Below, piece after piece: positions 9,007-19,621 of a stretch of DNA of 64,000 nucleotides. A program made the position numbers and the translations under genes. Numbering within the stretch: position 1 is the first letter of the stretch; every line of letters begins with the position of its first letter. Source of the stretch: a virus. Where the stretch lies: IMG/VR virus record IMGVR_UViG_3300006086_000006, positions 82,825-146,824 of that record; one strand, written 5' to 3'. The notes under the pieces were generated by a model. The model worked only from the letters and a program-made list of their open reading frames with translations, ran no database searches and had not been told where the DNA came from.

Positions 9007-12000
9007 ATGTTAGCCGATACTATTCAACTGTGGTTGAGTGTTGCAGACAAGCGTAATATCGCGGTCGAAAACCCTATCACATTAATAACGCAATACAATA
9101 ATCAAGATTTCTTTATATGTATTGCTTACATGGAACCAAACCACGTTACGTTACCCCTTAACGTAACGTGGATTGTAGCCGATCCTGCATCACCTCGTTA
9201 TGCTCAAGCACTACGCCGTGTGTCTGCTTTACCTAGTATGGGGTATCGCAACACATGGGCTCAGTTGATGTTTGAAGAAGATATTGCAGCAGAGCCCCAA
9301 TTCTGGGATTTAACCAGTACATTCCAATTGGGTGAAATTGAACTCAGTGCACCAGCATTGGCAACTGTTGATGTTCGTGGATTGTTCGAGTTGAACTTGT
9401 TACCTACTACACCACTTGACCCTGTTGTGGTATCTAACGAAGATCCTAGAATGTCTGATGCGCGTCAACCTACACCACATTCGCATCCGCAATATCCAGC
9501 AACTATGTTGGCTGGAAGTACAGGCATCAATGATTTCTTTGTACATATTGATGGTAATGTTTCACCAGTTGCGGGTCAGATTTTAAAGATCACCAGCATT
9601 AATAACACTACTGGTGCCGTTTATGGTTCTTGGGCAACACCTGCTAAATCGGAAGTCATTTATAATGGACCCGTGTATCAAACTCTAACCATTAGTAGCA
9701 GTTCTGGTACGTCTGTCAATGAACAAGTGCCTGTTGTATTCAGCGCAGTAGCTTCATTCTCAGATGGTACACAACAAGGCAGCATCCCAGCATCTTGGAG
9801 CATTATTAGTGGACAGTCGGTTGGTACCATTAACTCTACAACTGGTGTACTTACTACAAACAACATAAGTGGTAATCAAGTTGTTCGTGTACGTGCAGAG
9901 TGGACACATCCAGCTAGTGGTGTTACGCAGTTTAATACATTTGACCTGACTGTTGTTGATATTACTGTTACTGCTGTAGTAACAGGTATTCAAATTCAAG
10001 GTATAGGTAATATTAATGAAGGTAGCAATACTACTTCATTCGTTGTTGTCGCCAGTTATAATGACGGTACAACTAAGCCCGTAGTACCTGCAACATTCAC
10101 ATCTAGTAATGCAGGTGCTGGTACATTAAATGCAGCTACCGGTGTGTTTACGTCAGCGTTGAATGTGACCTCTAACCAGTTGACTACATTAAGTGCATCG
10201 TACACAGAAGGTGGTGTTACTGTTTCCACAACTCACGATATTACAGTTGTTGATACCACTGTATATCCACAATCAGCTACTATAGTTGGTAGTGCGAATG
10301 TAAATGAAAATACAACATCTACTTACACTTTATCTGTTACTTATACAGATGGTAGTAGCACTACTGTTCCAGTAACTAACTGGGCATTGGATAATGCTTC
10401 TGCAGGTGCGATTGATGCTGTATCTGGTGTATTGACTGCACCTGTGAATGTTAATAGTGCGGTTGCTGCAATTGTTAGTGCTTCTTATACTAATAATGGT
10501 CGTACCGTATCTGCTACCAAGAACATTACTATCGTAGATACAACCATATATCCATTGAGTGCTGTTGTACAAGGTGCGGCAACTGTTAATGAAGGTCTTA
10601 CTTCTACTTACCAGTTATCTGTAACTTTCTCAGATGGAACAACTTCTGTAGTGCCTGTAACTAACTGGACAAGCAGTACCCCTACTTCAGGGGTTATAAA
10701 TGCTACAACCGGTTTATTCACAGCGAATCAAGTAACATCTAATCAGACTACGGATATTTCAGCATCGTTCACGCAATCTGGACTAACTGTAGGCAATACG
10801 TTGCATGTTACTGTTGTTGATACAACCAATTATCCATCTACACTTACCATTCTTGGTAATGCTACAATGGGTGAAAATACTACGCAGACATTTACTGCTA
10901 GTGTGAAATATCAAAACAACGCTACCAACATTGTACCTATCACCAACTGGGCTAGCTCTAATGCGGCTGCAGGTGCGATTGATCCAGTGACCGGAGTGTT
11001 TACGGCTAACACCAATGTGCTCGCATCTACGCCAACTGTTATTAGCTGTAGTTATACTGAAAGTGGTGTTACAAAAAGTGCTACGTTGAATTTGACTGTG
11101 CAAGATACTACCGTTTATCCAGTAAGTGCTACTATTTTAGGTACTGCTGCATTAATGGAAAATGCTACACAGACTTATCAACTACGTGTTACATTTGCAG
11201 ATAATAGCAATGTGATTAAAACTGTTACGAACTGGGCAGTAGATAATGCTGCCGCTGGTAGTATCACGTCATTGGGTGTGTTTACTGCTAACTCCGTGAC
11301 TGGTGTTCCGCTTACAGCTAATATCACAGCATCGTATACACTAGATGGTCACACTGTTAATGCAACATTACCAATCACTGTGGCAGACTCTACTGTTTAC
11401 CCCGTTAGTGCAACAATTGTTGGTCCTAACTCTGTGAATGAAAGTACGTCACAAGTGTATACGTTACATGTTACGTTCTCCGATGCCACCTCTAGTGATG
11501 TTGCAGTTTCTAACTGGGCAAGTGATACACCATCAGTTGGTACTATAGGTAGTAGTTCTGGTTCGTTCTCTGCTTTGCCTACTACAGGTAATGCCACTGC
11601 GACCATTTCTGCCTCGTATACCAATAATGGTCAAACTGCTAGTGCAACCAAATTGTTGACAGTCGTTGACACTACTGTTTACCCAGTAAGTGCTATAATT
11701 AATGGTCCATCTAACGTGAATGAAAACACAACAGGTCAATACTTGTTCCATGTTACTTTCACAGATGGTACTTCAAGTGATGTTACTATAGCAAACTGGG
11801 CAACGTCTAACGGTGCTGCAGGTGTTATAAATTCTGCAACAGGTTTATTCGCAGCAACTACTAACGTGTTGTCTGATCAGCCTACTACATTGACTGGTAG
11901 TTATACAGCCAATGGTGTTACAGTTAACGGTACTAAAAACATCACAGTTAAAGACGTTACTAAGTATCCAGTAAGTGCTGTTATTGTTGGACCGTCTTCA

Positions 12001-13857
12001 ATCAATGAGAACAGTTCTGGTACATATTCTTTGAGTGTTACATTCTCTGATGCCAGTACATCTACCATACCTGTTACTAATTGGGCGAGTTCAAATTCAT
12101 TAGCAGGCACGATTGATTCAACAGGTGCTTTTACTGCTGTATCTAACGTAACAGGTAATGCTTTGGTAACTAATATCACAGCATCTTACACAGTAGATGG
12201 ACAAACAGCTAATGGTACTAAAACTATCAGTGTTGTAGATACAACGGTATATCCAGCTACTGCTACGATTACAGGTAGCGCTACAATATCCGAAGGTGGT
12301 ACTTCTAACTATACGTTCACGGTTCATTACACCGATAACAGCAACGTAGTTAAGAGTCCCACTAATTGGAGCAGTACAAATCCAACAGCGGGTTCTATTA
12401 ATGCGACAACTGGTGTATTCACAGCATCTGATACCATAATAGGTAATCAGAATACTGTTATTAGTGCTTCATGGACAGAGAATGGTCAAACTGTTTCCAA
12501 CACATTCAACGTGACTGTGAACGATACTAAAATACGTCCAGTAAGTGCGGTTATTGTTGGTGCGTCTACGTTACTTGAAACTGCTGCCAATACTTCTTAT
12601 GTGTTGAGTGTAACATTCGATAACGGTAGTACAACTAGTGTTCCTGTTACCAACTGGGCAAGCTCTAATGCCTCTGCTGGTAGTATTGTTGCTAATACAG
12701 GTGTATTTACTCCAGCTAACGTGTTGGCAGATCAACCTACCAATATTACAGCATCTTACACCGCGTACGGTATTACAGTTTCAGATACAAAAACACTGAC
12801 AGTTACTTATGTACGTAAACCAGTAAGTGCAACAATCTCTGGTTTGTCTACAATGGGCGAAGGTTCTGCTGCGACTACTTACCAATTGAATGTGACATTC
12901 GATGATGGTAGCGTTGTGAACAACGTAGCTACAAATACGTGGACAAACTCGAATGCTTCTGCTGGTAGTATAGTTGCAGCATCTGGTTTGTTTACTCCTG
13001 CTGTAAACGTGACCTCTGCGCAAACAACTAACATCGGTGCCGCGTACACAGAAGCTGGCGCAACAGTTAATGGCATTAAAACTATTAACGTGACTAACAC
13101 TGTGAACTTCTTGACTAGTGCGAGCGTTGTCGGTGTTTCTACATTAGCCGGCGGAAGTACAACTACGTTCCAATTCAGGGCTACTTATGAAGACGGAACA
13201 AATGCTATAGTGCCGATTACTAACTGGAGTAGTTCAATTGGTTCAGCGGGAAGTATTGTTGCAACTACTGGGGTGTTCACTGCAGCCACTGTAGCAAGTA
13301 ACACTAACACAACCATTTCAGGTAGTTATACGGAGAATGGTGTGACTAAATCCGCATCCTTGATATTAAGTGTAACGGCTTCTGCACATGTTAATGTGGC
13401 TAAAGCGTACTACGGTCTTGGTCAGTTCTCTGATACAGACTTCACCGGCGGTAAGACAAATCTTGTCAACGGTGTACCAACTAACCAGGGTGGCACTCCA
13501 TATCAACATTGGACAGGCCCTCAACAGTTTATAGATCAACAGTTAACTACGCACTTAACAGGTGCTGGCCCTTTCCCAACTGTTAATATGAACGTCACTT
13601 GGGGTACCAATGGTGATACGCCGCAATACGGTTACTTCGCACACCCTGCTTATATGGGCAGCGCAGTATTCACGGATAACAGTACAGGGTTCCCAGGCAG
13701 TTGGGATGGTATGCAGTGGGCAGATGGTGATGTAGGAACTACTACAGGTCCATTGACTGTTACTTACGATGATGGTACAGGTGCTTCTCTTTGGAAAGTA
13801 TACCGTACTGACTTCTCAGGTATCGGTGTAATATCTTTCACTGTGACTATATCGTAA
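9007..13857 (+). CDS. Giant tail fibre/adhesin with 13 tandem Ig-like repeats
   Basis: 1616 residues. Residues 1-215 form a docking domain homologous to the preceding protein (SNEDPRMSDARQPTPHSHP). Residues ~221-1459 are 13 tandem repeats of about 95 residues, each with a YPVSATI start, NWASSN...AGxI, TGVFTA and ASYT..G.TV elements and a VVDTT linker, characteristic of bacterial Ig-like (Big_2 type) beta-sandwich modules. Residues ~1460-1616 form a unique C-terminus rich in Gly, Trp and Tyr that may be the receptor-binding tip. Ig-like modules on phage virions bind carbohydrates weakly and extend fibres. Asn/Thr/Ser content is extreme, with almost no Cys. A hairpin terminator follows. It is one of the longest genes here and an obvious host-range candidate. 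Confidence 0.85.
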   Translation: MLADTIQLWLSVADKRNIAVENPITLITQYNNQDFFICIAYMEPNHVTLPLNVTWIVADPASPRYAQALRRVSALPSMGYRNTWAQLMFEEDIAAEPQFWDLTSTFQLGEIELSAPALATVDVRGLFELNLLPTTPLDPVVVSNEDPRMSDARQPTPHSHPQYPATMLAGSTGINDFFVHIDGNVSPVAGQILKITSINNTTGAVYGSWATPAKSEVIYNGPVYQTLTISSSSGTSVNEQVPVVFSAVASFSDGTQQGSIPASWSIISGQSVGTINSTTGVLTTNNISGNQVVRVRAEWTHPASGVTQFNTFDLTVVDITVTAVVTGIQIQGIGNINEGSNTTSFVVVASYNDGTTKPVVPATFTSSNAGAGTLNAATGVFTSALNVTSNQLTTLSASYTEGGVTVSTTHDITVVDTTVYPQSATIVGSANVNENTTSTYTLSVTYTDGSSTTVPVTNWALDNASAGAIDAVSGVLTAPVNVNSAVAAIVSASYTNNGRTVSATKNITIVDTTIYPLSAVVQGAATVNEGLTSTYQLSVTFSDGTTSVVPVTNWTSSTPTSGVINATTGLFTANQVTSNQTTDISASFTQSGLTVGNTLHVTVVDTTNYPSTLTILGNATMGENTTQTFTASVKYQNNATNIVPITNWASSNAAAGAIDPVTGVFTANTNVLASTPTVISCSYTESGVTKSATLNLTVQDTTVYPVSATILGTAALMENATQTYQLRVTFADNSNVIKTVTNWAVDNAAAGSITSLGVFTANSVTGVPLTANITASYTLDGHTVNATLPITVADSTVYPVSATIVGPNSVNESTSQVYTLHVTFSDATSSDVAVSNWASDTPSVGTIGSSSGSFSALPTTGNATATISASYTNNGQTASATKLLTVVDTTVYPVSAIINGPSNVNENTTGQYLFHVTFTDGTSSDVTIANWATSNGAAGVINSATGLFAATTNVLSDQPTTLTGSYTANGVTVNGTKNITVKDVTKYPVSAVIVGPSSINENSSGTYSLSVTFSDASTSTIPVTNWASSNSLAGTIDSTGAFTAVSNVTGNALVTNITASYTVDGQTANGTKTISVVDTTVYPATATITGSATISEGGTSNYTFTVHYTDNSNVVKSPTNWSSTNPTAGSINATTGVFTASDTIIGNQNTVISASWTENGQTVSNTFNVTVNDTKIRPVSAVIVGASTLLETAANTSYVLSVTFDNGSTTSVPVTNWASSNASAGSIVANTGVFTPANVLADQPTNITASYTAYGITVSDTKTLTVTYVRKPVSATISGLSTMGEGSAATTYQLNVTFDDGSVVNNVATNTWTNSNASAGSIVAASGLFTPAVNVTSAQTTNIGAAYTEAGATVNGIKTINVTNTVNFLTSASVVGVSTLAGGSTTTFQFRATYEDGTNAIVPITNWSSSIGSAGSIVATTGVFTAATVASNTNTTISGSYTENGVTKSASLILSVTASAHVNVAKAYYGLGQFSDTDFTGGKTNLVNGVPTNQGGTPYQHWTGPQQFIDQQLTTHLTGAGPFPTVNMNVTWGTNGDTPQYGYFAHPAYMGSAVFTDNSTGFPGSWDGMQWADGDVGTTTGPLTVTYDDGTGASLWKVYRTDFSGIGVISFTVTIS
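9667..13383 (+). repeat. 13 tandem ~285-bp coding repeats (Ig-like modules)
   Basis: About 13 direct repeats of roughly 285 bp encode the Ig-like modules of the giant fibre. The protein consensus is well kept (NW.S.N..AG.I...TG.FTA, then ASYT..G) while the DNA copies have diverged. They look old rather than recently amplified, though unequal recombination could still change copy number. Confidence 0.85.
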
Positions 13858-13863
13858 CATCTT

Positions 13864-13896
13864 TGGGTCCGCTAGTATAGGGACCCATTATCTTTT
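13864..13896 (+). terminator. Rho-independent terminator after giant fibre gene
   Basis: Perfect 7-bp stem TGGGTCC / GGACCCA with a 10-base loop followed by TTATCTTTT. It lies between the stop of the giant fibre and the start of the next fibre. Confidence 0.7.
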
Positions 13897-13910
13897 CTCG
13901 GAGACATTTT

Positions 13911-16900
13911 ATGTCTGTTAAGTTGACGAGTTATATTGAACCAACATCCACTGCCATTCCATTTATTTTGGAAGATAAGTATGTTAAGGGTGGACATAGA
14001 ACAGTTGCAGATTATGCTTCGCGTGATGCTATCTCAACAGGTTCTCGTAAAGTTGGTATGATGGTGTATGTTTCTACTACTGACGAGTATTTTGCCTTAC
14101 GTCCTACCATAACAACATGGGAACTTGTACCTAGAACGATTGTCCAGCAAACTGTTATAGACACGAATCAAAATGCTTCTATGGTTGTTGGTGCATTTGG
14201 CTTAGGTGCTACTGCTGTACCTATACAAGATGATCTGAATAACTATACACATTATACGGGTTTTCTACGAGGTTCTGGTCTACCTAATTCACCATTTCCA
14301 GGTTTAGTTTTAGTCCATGTCCTAGCCGGTGCCGAGCAAGTATATCAAACCGTGTATGATGCAACTACAGGTGTAGCGAAAGAACGATTCTACGCTAGTA
14401 ATACTTGGTCATCTTGGTACACGAAATATAGTGAAGCCAATTTGCTAAACATAGGTGCTACTGCATCTACTGCAAAAACAGCATTACAGTTGACCTCAAC
14501 TGATGTGGGTCTGGGTAATGTTAGTAATACTTCTGACGCTACTAAGCCTGTCAGTGTAGCCCAACAAACGGCATTGGATTTAAAAGCAGATAAGACCTAC
14601 GTTGATACATCACTTACGGCAAAAGCAAACGTAAATGATATGAATACCGCCTTAGTGTTAAAGGCAGACAAGACTTATGTGGACACTAGTATAGCTGGTA
14701 AAGCAGATACTTCTACTGTGGCAGCTAAAGCTGATACCACTTATGTTGATTCTCAATTGGCTACAAAAGCCAGTACTGCATTTGTAACATCCAGTTTACT
14801 TTTAAAGGCTGACGTTACTTATGTAGATACACAATTAGGTAATAAAGTAGATTCGACTGCATATAACGCAGCATTAGCCACTAAATTGGATGCTTCAGTA
14901 TATAACACTGGCATTGTACTAAAAGCAGATAAGACCTACGTTGATACAGCGCTCTCGAATAAAGTTGATACAACCACTTACACAACTGGACTTGCATTAA
15001 AAGCGGATGCCTCATCTTTGTCAACAAAACTAGACAAAAGTGGAGGTACACTTACAGGTAAAGTGAATTTATCCGCGTCTTCCACTTCAAGTGCTGGATT
15101 GAATCTAGGTGTAGGTACTGCACCAACAGCACCCTCTGATGGTGATATGTGGGCAACATCTAGCGCTGCGTATGTTCAAATAAATGGTTCTACAGTACAG
15201 CTTGGTGGTAGTGGTAATATCACACTATCAGGTGATGTATTAGGTAGTGGTAGTGGAGCATTCGCTACAGCATTATCTCCAACCGGTGTAACAGCGGGTA
15301 CTTATAAATCGGTTACAGTTGATGTTAAAGGTCGTGTTACCTCAGGTACTAATCCAACTACGTTATCAGGCTACGGCATTACCGATGCTCAACCGTTATT
15401 ATCTGGTACTGGTCTAGTTAAGAGCACTGCTGGTGCAATCACATACGACTCATCTAACTATCTTACTGCGAACCAATCTATCACAGTATCTGGTGATGCT
15501 ACAGGCTCTGGTACCAACGCTATAGCACTTACTCTTGCGAATAGTGGAGTATCAGCTGGTACGTACACAAAAACAACAGTTGATGCTAAAGGTCGTGTTA
15601 CCTCAGGTACAAATTTAGCGGCTACTGATATACCAAATTTAGATTGGTCTAAGATTACTACAGGTAAGCCTACAACATTATCCGGTTTCGGTATTGTGGA
15701 TGCTCAATCACTTAATGCTAACTTAACTAGCGTATCTGGATTAAGTACAAGCACTACGGGTCTTGTGAAAATGACTAATGGTGTTGCTTCTATAGACACG
15801 TCAAGTTATTTAACTTCATTATCTAATAGTGCGGTTCTGACTGCAATAGGATTTACGCCAGTTAATAAAGCTGGTGATACTATGTCTGGCGCACTAACTA
15901 TCAACTCTGGAGCGGCTGGAACACCCCTCACACTTAACACAACTAACGCTTCAGGTACAGTACAAGGTCTTACTAATGGTTCCAACTCAGGATTCATTAA
16001 GTGGGACGGCAGTTCTATGGGTCTAGTCTCTCCAGATGCAACTAAGTCATTGGCTGTAAGCAACACTGGTGTAACTGTTACAGGTAATATAAATGCTGGT
16101 GGTAATAACGTATCTGCTGCCAATTTATATGCAACTAATGCCGTATATTCAGGCATAGGTGGTACAACTTCATCAGTTGTGGATAACGGTGCAGTAGCTT
16201 ATGATTTTCTTAGCACACCTTCATACACTGGAGCACTTGCTAGATTTTATGGAACAGCAGTAACTGGTAATTATTCTACTAATGTACCTAAAGCTGGACT
16301 TGGGCAATTTTTGTTTCAAAACGTAGTTAAAGGTAGTGTCAATAGTAATGGTGCACCTGTAATTATTGGTGCAAATAATTCAGAAAGTTTGAACATAGCT
16401 ACTACAGGTAAAGTAACTGTAGCGGCTTCTACAGTAACTAATGCGTATTTAAACTTAGCTCCTGGTAGTGCGCCTACAACACCTGTAAATGGTGATATGT
16501 GGTCAACGTCTTCTGGTATATTCGCACAAGTAAATGGATCAACTGCACAGTTGAATGGTAGTGGATCAGTTACGCTAACAGGTGATGTTACCGGTAGTGG
16601 TAGTGGATCGTTCGCGACTACTCTTGCTAATTCTGGAGTTACGTCAGGCACGTATGGTAGTAACAACACCGTATTAACATTAGCTATTGACGCTAAAGGA
16701 AGAGTCACCTCTGTTGGTCAGAATGCAGTTGCACCTGTCTGGAGCAATATCACAAGTAAGCCAACATCAATTGCTGGTTATGGTATTGTAGATGCTCAAA
16801 CTCTAAACTCTAACTTAACTAGTATGTCTGCATTATCTACAGCAGCCACTGGACTCGTTAAGATGACCAATGGTGTAGCGTCATTAGATGTGACTAGTTA

Positions 16901-17762
16901 TTTGTCTTCTGTGTCCAGCAGTAACGTGACTACAGCATTGGGTTACACACCTGCAAATAGAGATGGTGATACGTTTACTGGGAAAGTTATCACACTTACA
17001 CCTACAACGTCTGCAGCCAGTCTTAATTTGCCTCATGGTGTAGCCCCGACAACACCTGTGAATGGTGATGTATGGTCCACCACATCTGGTGTATTTGCTC
17101 AGATAAATGGAGCAACAACACAGTTGGCTGGATCTGGTGGTTCTTATTTACCACTATCAGGTGGTACGTTAACAGGTGCATTAACAGTACAAGGAAACGT
17201 AAATATAACAGCTACAGGTTTCTTAACAGCTACAGGTACATCAGTAAATCTTAAATCTGGTGCGACTGGTGCAGCTCGTATTGGAATGTATGATAGTTCC
17301 GGTGCGTTGCAAGGCGGTTTATACTCAGATAGTACATCTGTAGGCTTGTGGAACGCATCTAACCAAATACCTCTTCAGATAACTGGTATCAATACAGCGC
17401 TAACAGGCAACTTAACTGTAGCCGGCAATAGCCAATTTAATGCTGCAACTCGTGGTAATAAAACTACATTGACGTATGCTACTACTATTACTCCAGACTT
17501 TAGTGTAGCTAACCACTTTACTGTAACTCTAACAGGCAACGCCACTTTAGCTACACCTACAAATATTGTAGTAGGTCAAAGTGGATGTATTACTATAGCA
17601 CAAGACAGTACAGGTAGCCGTACTTTAGCGTACTCTACTGCTTGGAGATTTGCTGGTGGTACTGCACCTGCTTTAACCACTACTGCGAGCGCTATTGATA
17701 TGCTAGTGTATCAAGTTGATACTACTGGTCGTATTGTATGCAATTTGTTGAAAGGTACTTAA
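13911..17762 (+). CDS. Long tail fibre protein with coiled-coil and Gly/Ser-rich repeats
   Basis: 1283 residues. The N-terminus (~residues 1-75) is homologous to the N-terminus of the 201-residue protein at 19006 (S.AIPF..ED.Y..GG.R...), so both probably dock at the same virion site. Residues ~220-370 contain repeated LKADKTYVDT units typical of trimeric fibre coiled coils, two of them encoded by an almost identical 28-base stretch at about 14583 and 14924. Residues ~400-1130 hold at least three copies of a module with GDMW.TSSG.FAQ(V/I)NG, GDVTGSGSG, DAKGRVTSGTN and GYGI.DAQ elements, common in phage side-tail fibres. The C-terminus ends in beta-rich sequence and may be the receptor-binding knob. 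SD GGAG lies upstream. No chaperone gene is obvious immediately downstream. Confidence 0.85.
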   Translation: MSVKLTSYIEPTSTAIPFILEDKYVKGGHRTVADYASRDAISTGSRKVGMMVYVSTTDEYFALRPTITTWELVPRTIVQQTVIDTNQNASMVVGAFGLGATAVPIQDDLNNYTHYTGFLRGSGLPNSPFPGLVLVHVLAGAEQVYQTVYDATTGVAKERFYASNTWSSWYTKYSEANLLNIGATASTAKTALQLTSTDVGLGNVSNTSDATKPVSVAQQTALDLKADKTYVDTSLTAKANVNDMNTALVLKADKTYVDTSIAGKADTSTVAAKADTTYVDSQLATKASTAFVTSSLLLKADVTYVDTQLGNKVDSTAYNAALATKLDASVYNTGIVLKADKTYVDTALSNKVDTTTYTTGLALKADASSLSTKLDKSGGTLTGKVNLSASSTSSAGLNLGVGTAPTAPSDGDMWATSSAAYVQINGSTVQLGGSGNITLSGDVLGSGSGAFATALSPTGVTAGTYKSVTVDVKGRVTSGTNPTTLSGYGITDAQPLLSGTGLVKSTAGAITYDSSNYLTANQSITVSGDATGSGTNAIALTLANSGVSAGTYTKTTVDAKGRVTSGTNLAATDIPNLDWSKITTGKPTTLSGFGIVDAQSLNANLTSVSGLSTSTTGLVKMTNGVASIDTSSYLTSLSNSAVLTAIGFTPVNKAGDTMSGALTINSGAAGTPLTLNTTNASGTVQGLTNGSNSGFIKWDGSSMGLVSPDATKSLAVSNTGVTVTGNINAGGNNVSAANLYATNAVYSGIGGTTSSVVDNGAVAYDFLSTPSYTGALARFYGTAVTGNYSTNVPKAGLGQFLFQNVVKGSVNSNGAPVIIGANNSESLNIATTGKVTVAASTVTNAYLNLAPGSAPTTPVNGDMWSTSSGIFAQVNGSTAQLNGSGSVTLTGDVTGSGSGSFATTLANSGVTSGTYGSNNTVLTLAIDAKGRVTSVGQNAVAPVWSNITSKPTSIAGYGIVDAQTLNSNLTSMSALSTAATGLVKMTNGVASLDVTSYLSSVSSSNVTTALGYTPANRDGDTFTGKVITLTPTTSAASLNLPHGVAPTTPVNGDVWSTTSGVFAQINGATTQLAGSGGSYLPLSGGTLTGALTVQGNVNITATGFLTATGTSVNLKSGATGAARIGMYDSSGALQGGLYSDSTSVGLWNASNQIPLQITGINTALTGNLTVAGNSQFNAATRGNKTTLTYATTITPDFSVANHFTVTLTGNATLATPTNIVVGQSGCITIAQDSTGSRTLAYSTAWRFAGGTAPALTTTASAIDMLVYQVDTTGRIVCNLLKGT

Positions 17763-17763
17763 T

Positions 17764-18381
17764 ATGAATCCAGGTGGTGCAAACTCATTACTATTAGCCC
17801 CTCAACCTGTTGTAGCTAGTCTTGGTGCTTGGGATACAACATCGCAATTTGGAATGACTTACTCTAATGGGAATAGAACTATATCAGAAAACGCTACTGG
17901 TTCTTATGCCGGTGCATTTTCTGTAACAAAACATAGTACAGGTAAATGGTATTTCGAGATAACGATAAACTACTCTAATGGTAATGACATATTTTGGGGT
18001 GTAGCCATAACAACCTCTAATATGTCAACATCGTATTTGAATGTTGGGCAGTATCTAATGAGATCTGCTGGTGATTATTACGGAGATGGTAGCTCTACAC
18101 ATTTTTCAATAGCTCACGCCTCTAATACACGTTATGGTGTAGCCGTTGACTTAGATAATAAGAAAATTTGGTTCATGGATCCATTTAATGTGCCTAATTA
18201 TATAAACAGCGGTAATCCTGCTACAGGTACCACACCTACCGGTGCAATGACCGCTGGTGGTTCTTACGGTATTTGCGCACGGTCTGATAGTGCAGTCCAA
18301 TCTAACAATGTTTGGAATGCATTTTTCGATGTAAGTCAATTGTTATATACACCACCATCAGGTTTCTCTGCGTGGGGTTAA
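17764..18381 (+). CDS. SPRY/lectin-like virion protein
   Basis: 205 residues starting one base after the long-fibre stop. The sequence GKWYFEITIN ... GVAI ... YGVAVDLDNKKIWF ... FFDVSQLLYTPPSGFSAWG follows the SPRY/B30.2-like lectin pattern seen in many phage tail proteins, including the usual terminal PSGFSAW. Such domains bind proteins or glycans. Being coupled to the fibre gene suggests a tip or accessory adhesin. No enzymatic residues visible. Confidence 0.65.
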   Translation: MNPGGANSLLLAPQPVVASLGAWDTTSQFGMTYSNGNRTISENATGSYAGAFSVTKHSTGKWYFEITINYSNGNDIFWGVAITTSNMSTSYLNVGQYLMRSAGDYYGDGSSTHFSIAHASNTRYGVAVDLDNKKIWFMDPFNVPNYINSGNPATGTTPTGAMTAGGSYGICARSDSAVQSNNVWNAFFDVSQLLYTPPSGFSAWG

Positions 18382-18416
18382 ATATATCTTGCGATCCTAT
18401 TTCTCATGGTGATTAT

Positions 18417-18980
18417 ATGTTTTTACGCAATGGTGAGTTGTTCGATATAAATGTTTCACATGTTTTCGATGATATTCAATTTCCAGCCAACTTCTTTTTA
18501 GATGCTGATTCTCGAACACAATACGGTATTACAGAAGTACCTGATCCTGTAATACCCGATCTAAACTTCTTTACATACACACAACGCATAGATGGTTCTC
18601 TCGAAATAACAAATAGAAGTGTACCTGATGTGCAAGCTATTTTAAAAAATACTGTAGCAAATCGCCGTTATGATATAGAAGTCGGTGGAGTTACTTTCAA
18701 CAATACTGTATTACCCTCTGATCGCACTACACGTAAATCAATTGCGGCTGAATTGAATGGTATGCAATCTTCTGGAGCAGCTACTTTAAATTGGAAATTT
18801 AATTCAAATTTGTGGGTGACCTTCACATTGACTGAATTGACTGCATTAAACGTACTCTACTCTACACATGTTCAAAAATGTTTCGACATGGAGTTTAATG
18901 CAAAAACTATAATTGATAATACAACTACCTTCACAGCGTTACAGCAACTGGACTTAGATGTGCTTTGCCAAATAATTTAA
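18417..18980 (+). CDS. Tail fibre assembly-type protein (DUF4376-like)
   Basis: 187 residues from the ATG at 18417 (MFLRNGELFDIN), with GGTGAT just upstream; an in-frame ATG at 18312 lies inside the SPRY-like gene. The C-terminal half (ANRRYDIEVGG.TF ... PSDRTTRKSIAAELNGM ... W.F...WVTFTL.EL ... VQKCFDMEFNAKTIID) matches the DUF4376 pattern common in phage tail proteins near fibres. DUF4376 proteins are thought to be fibre-associated or assembly proteins; the role here is inferred from neighbourhood. Confidence 0.65.
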   Translation: MFLRNGELFDINVSHVFDDIQFPANFFLDADSRTQYGITEVPDPVIPDLNFFTYTQRIDGSLEITNRSVPDVQAILKNTVANRRYDIEVGGVTFNNTVLPSDRTTRKSIAAELNGMQSSGAATLNWKFNSNLWVTFTLTELTALNVLYSTHVQKCFDMEFNAKTIIDNTTTFTALQQLDLDVLCQII

Positions 18981-19005
18981 CATACATTCCTTCGGAGTCC
19001 TTAAA

Positions 19006-19611
19006 ATGCCTCTCATCTTTACTTCGTTTGTTGTACCGTCATCCTCAGCTATTCCATTTCTAATGGAAGATATTTATTTACGTGGTGGTTATCGTTGTGT
19101 TGCTACAACCGCAGCGCGTGACGCTATTCCAGTATCTGCACGTAAAGCCGGCATGCTGGTGTATTGTCAAGATACAGGACTCACGTTCACTGTCAACGTA
19201 GGTGCTTTGACTACGTGGGTACCTGTTATAACAACTCCTGTGCGTAATAGCATTACATATACGGCTGCTTCTGCAATTGCAGCTAATGGTACGTTAGATT
19301 TCACTATAGATACTGGCTTAACTAGCATTATTCAAACTTTAACTGTTAGTGATCCTAGTTTGAAGATCGAAGCATTTAGTACAGTTGCACGTAACGATGC
19401 GAATCCATACACCTTTATTTCCTACACTGGTCATTTGACTGATGATGGTAGCAGTAAGTTACAAGATAACTCAATTAGTTTTGGTAGACGTTATGGTATT
19501 CTGTGTAATCTGGAAGCTACACCTATCGTTACCACATATTGGCGTATAACAAATACTGGTGCTAGTTCTGTAACACCTTCTGTTTCGGTATCGTGGTTAC
19601 CATTAGAATAA
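19006..19611 (+). CDS. Short fibre protein sharing docking domain with the long fibre
   Basis: 201 residues. The first ~75 residues align with the N-terminus of the 1283-residue fibre (SSSAIPFLMEDIYLRGGYR... versus STAIPFILEDKYVKGGHR...). The rest is a beta-rich domain of about 120 residues ending in VSVSWLPLE, with no coiled coil. It may occupy the same attachment site as the long fibre, giving two alternative fibres, or form a minor fibre. GGAG lies upstream of the ATG. Confidence 0.65.
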   Translation: MPLIFTSFVVPSSSAIPFLMEDIYLRGGYRCVATTAARDAIPVSARKAGMLVYCQDTGLTFTVNVGALTTWVPVITTPVRNSITYTAASAIAANGTLDFTIDTGLTSIIQTLTVSDPSLKIEAFSTVARNDANPYTFISYTGHLTDDGSSKLQDNSISFGRRYGILCNLEATPIVTTYWRITNTGASSVTPSVSVSWLPLE

Positions 19612-19621
19612 GGGATAACGT

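Noticed and set aside
9667-13383. Possible CRISPR array or assembly artefact
   Set aside because: Units are about 285 bp, coding, diverged, and keep one protein frame with Ig-like consensus; no short constant repeat with spacers.
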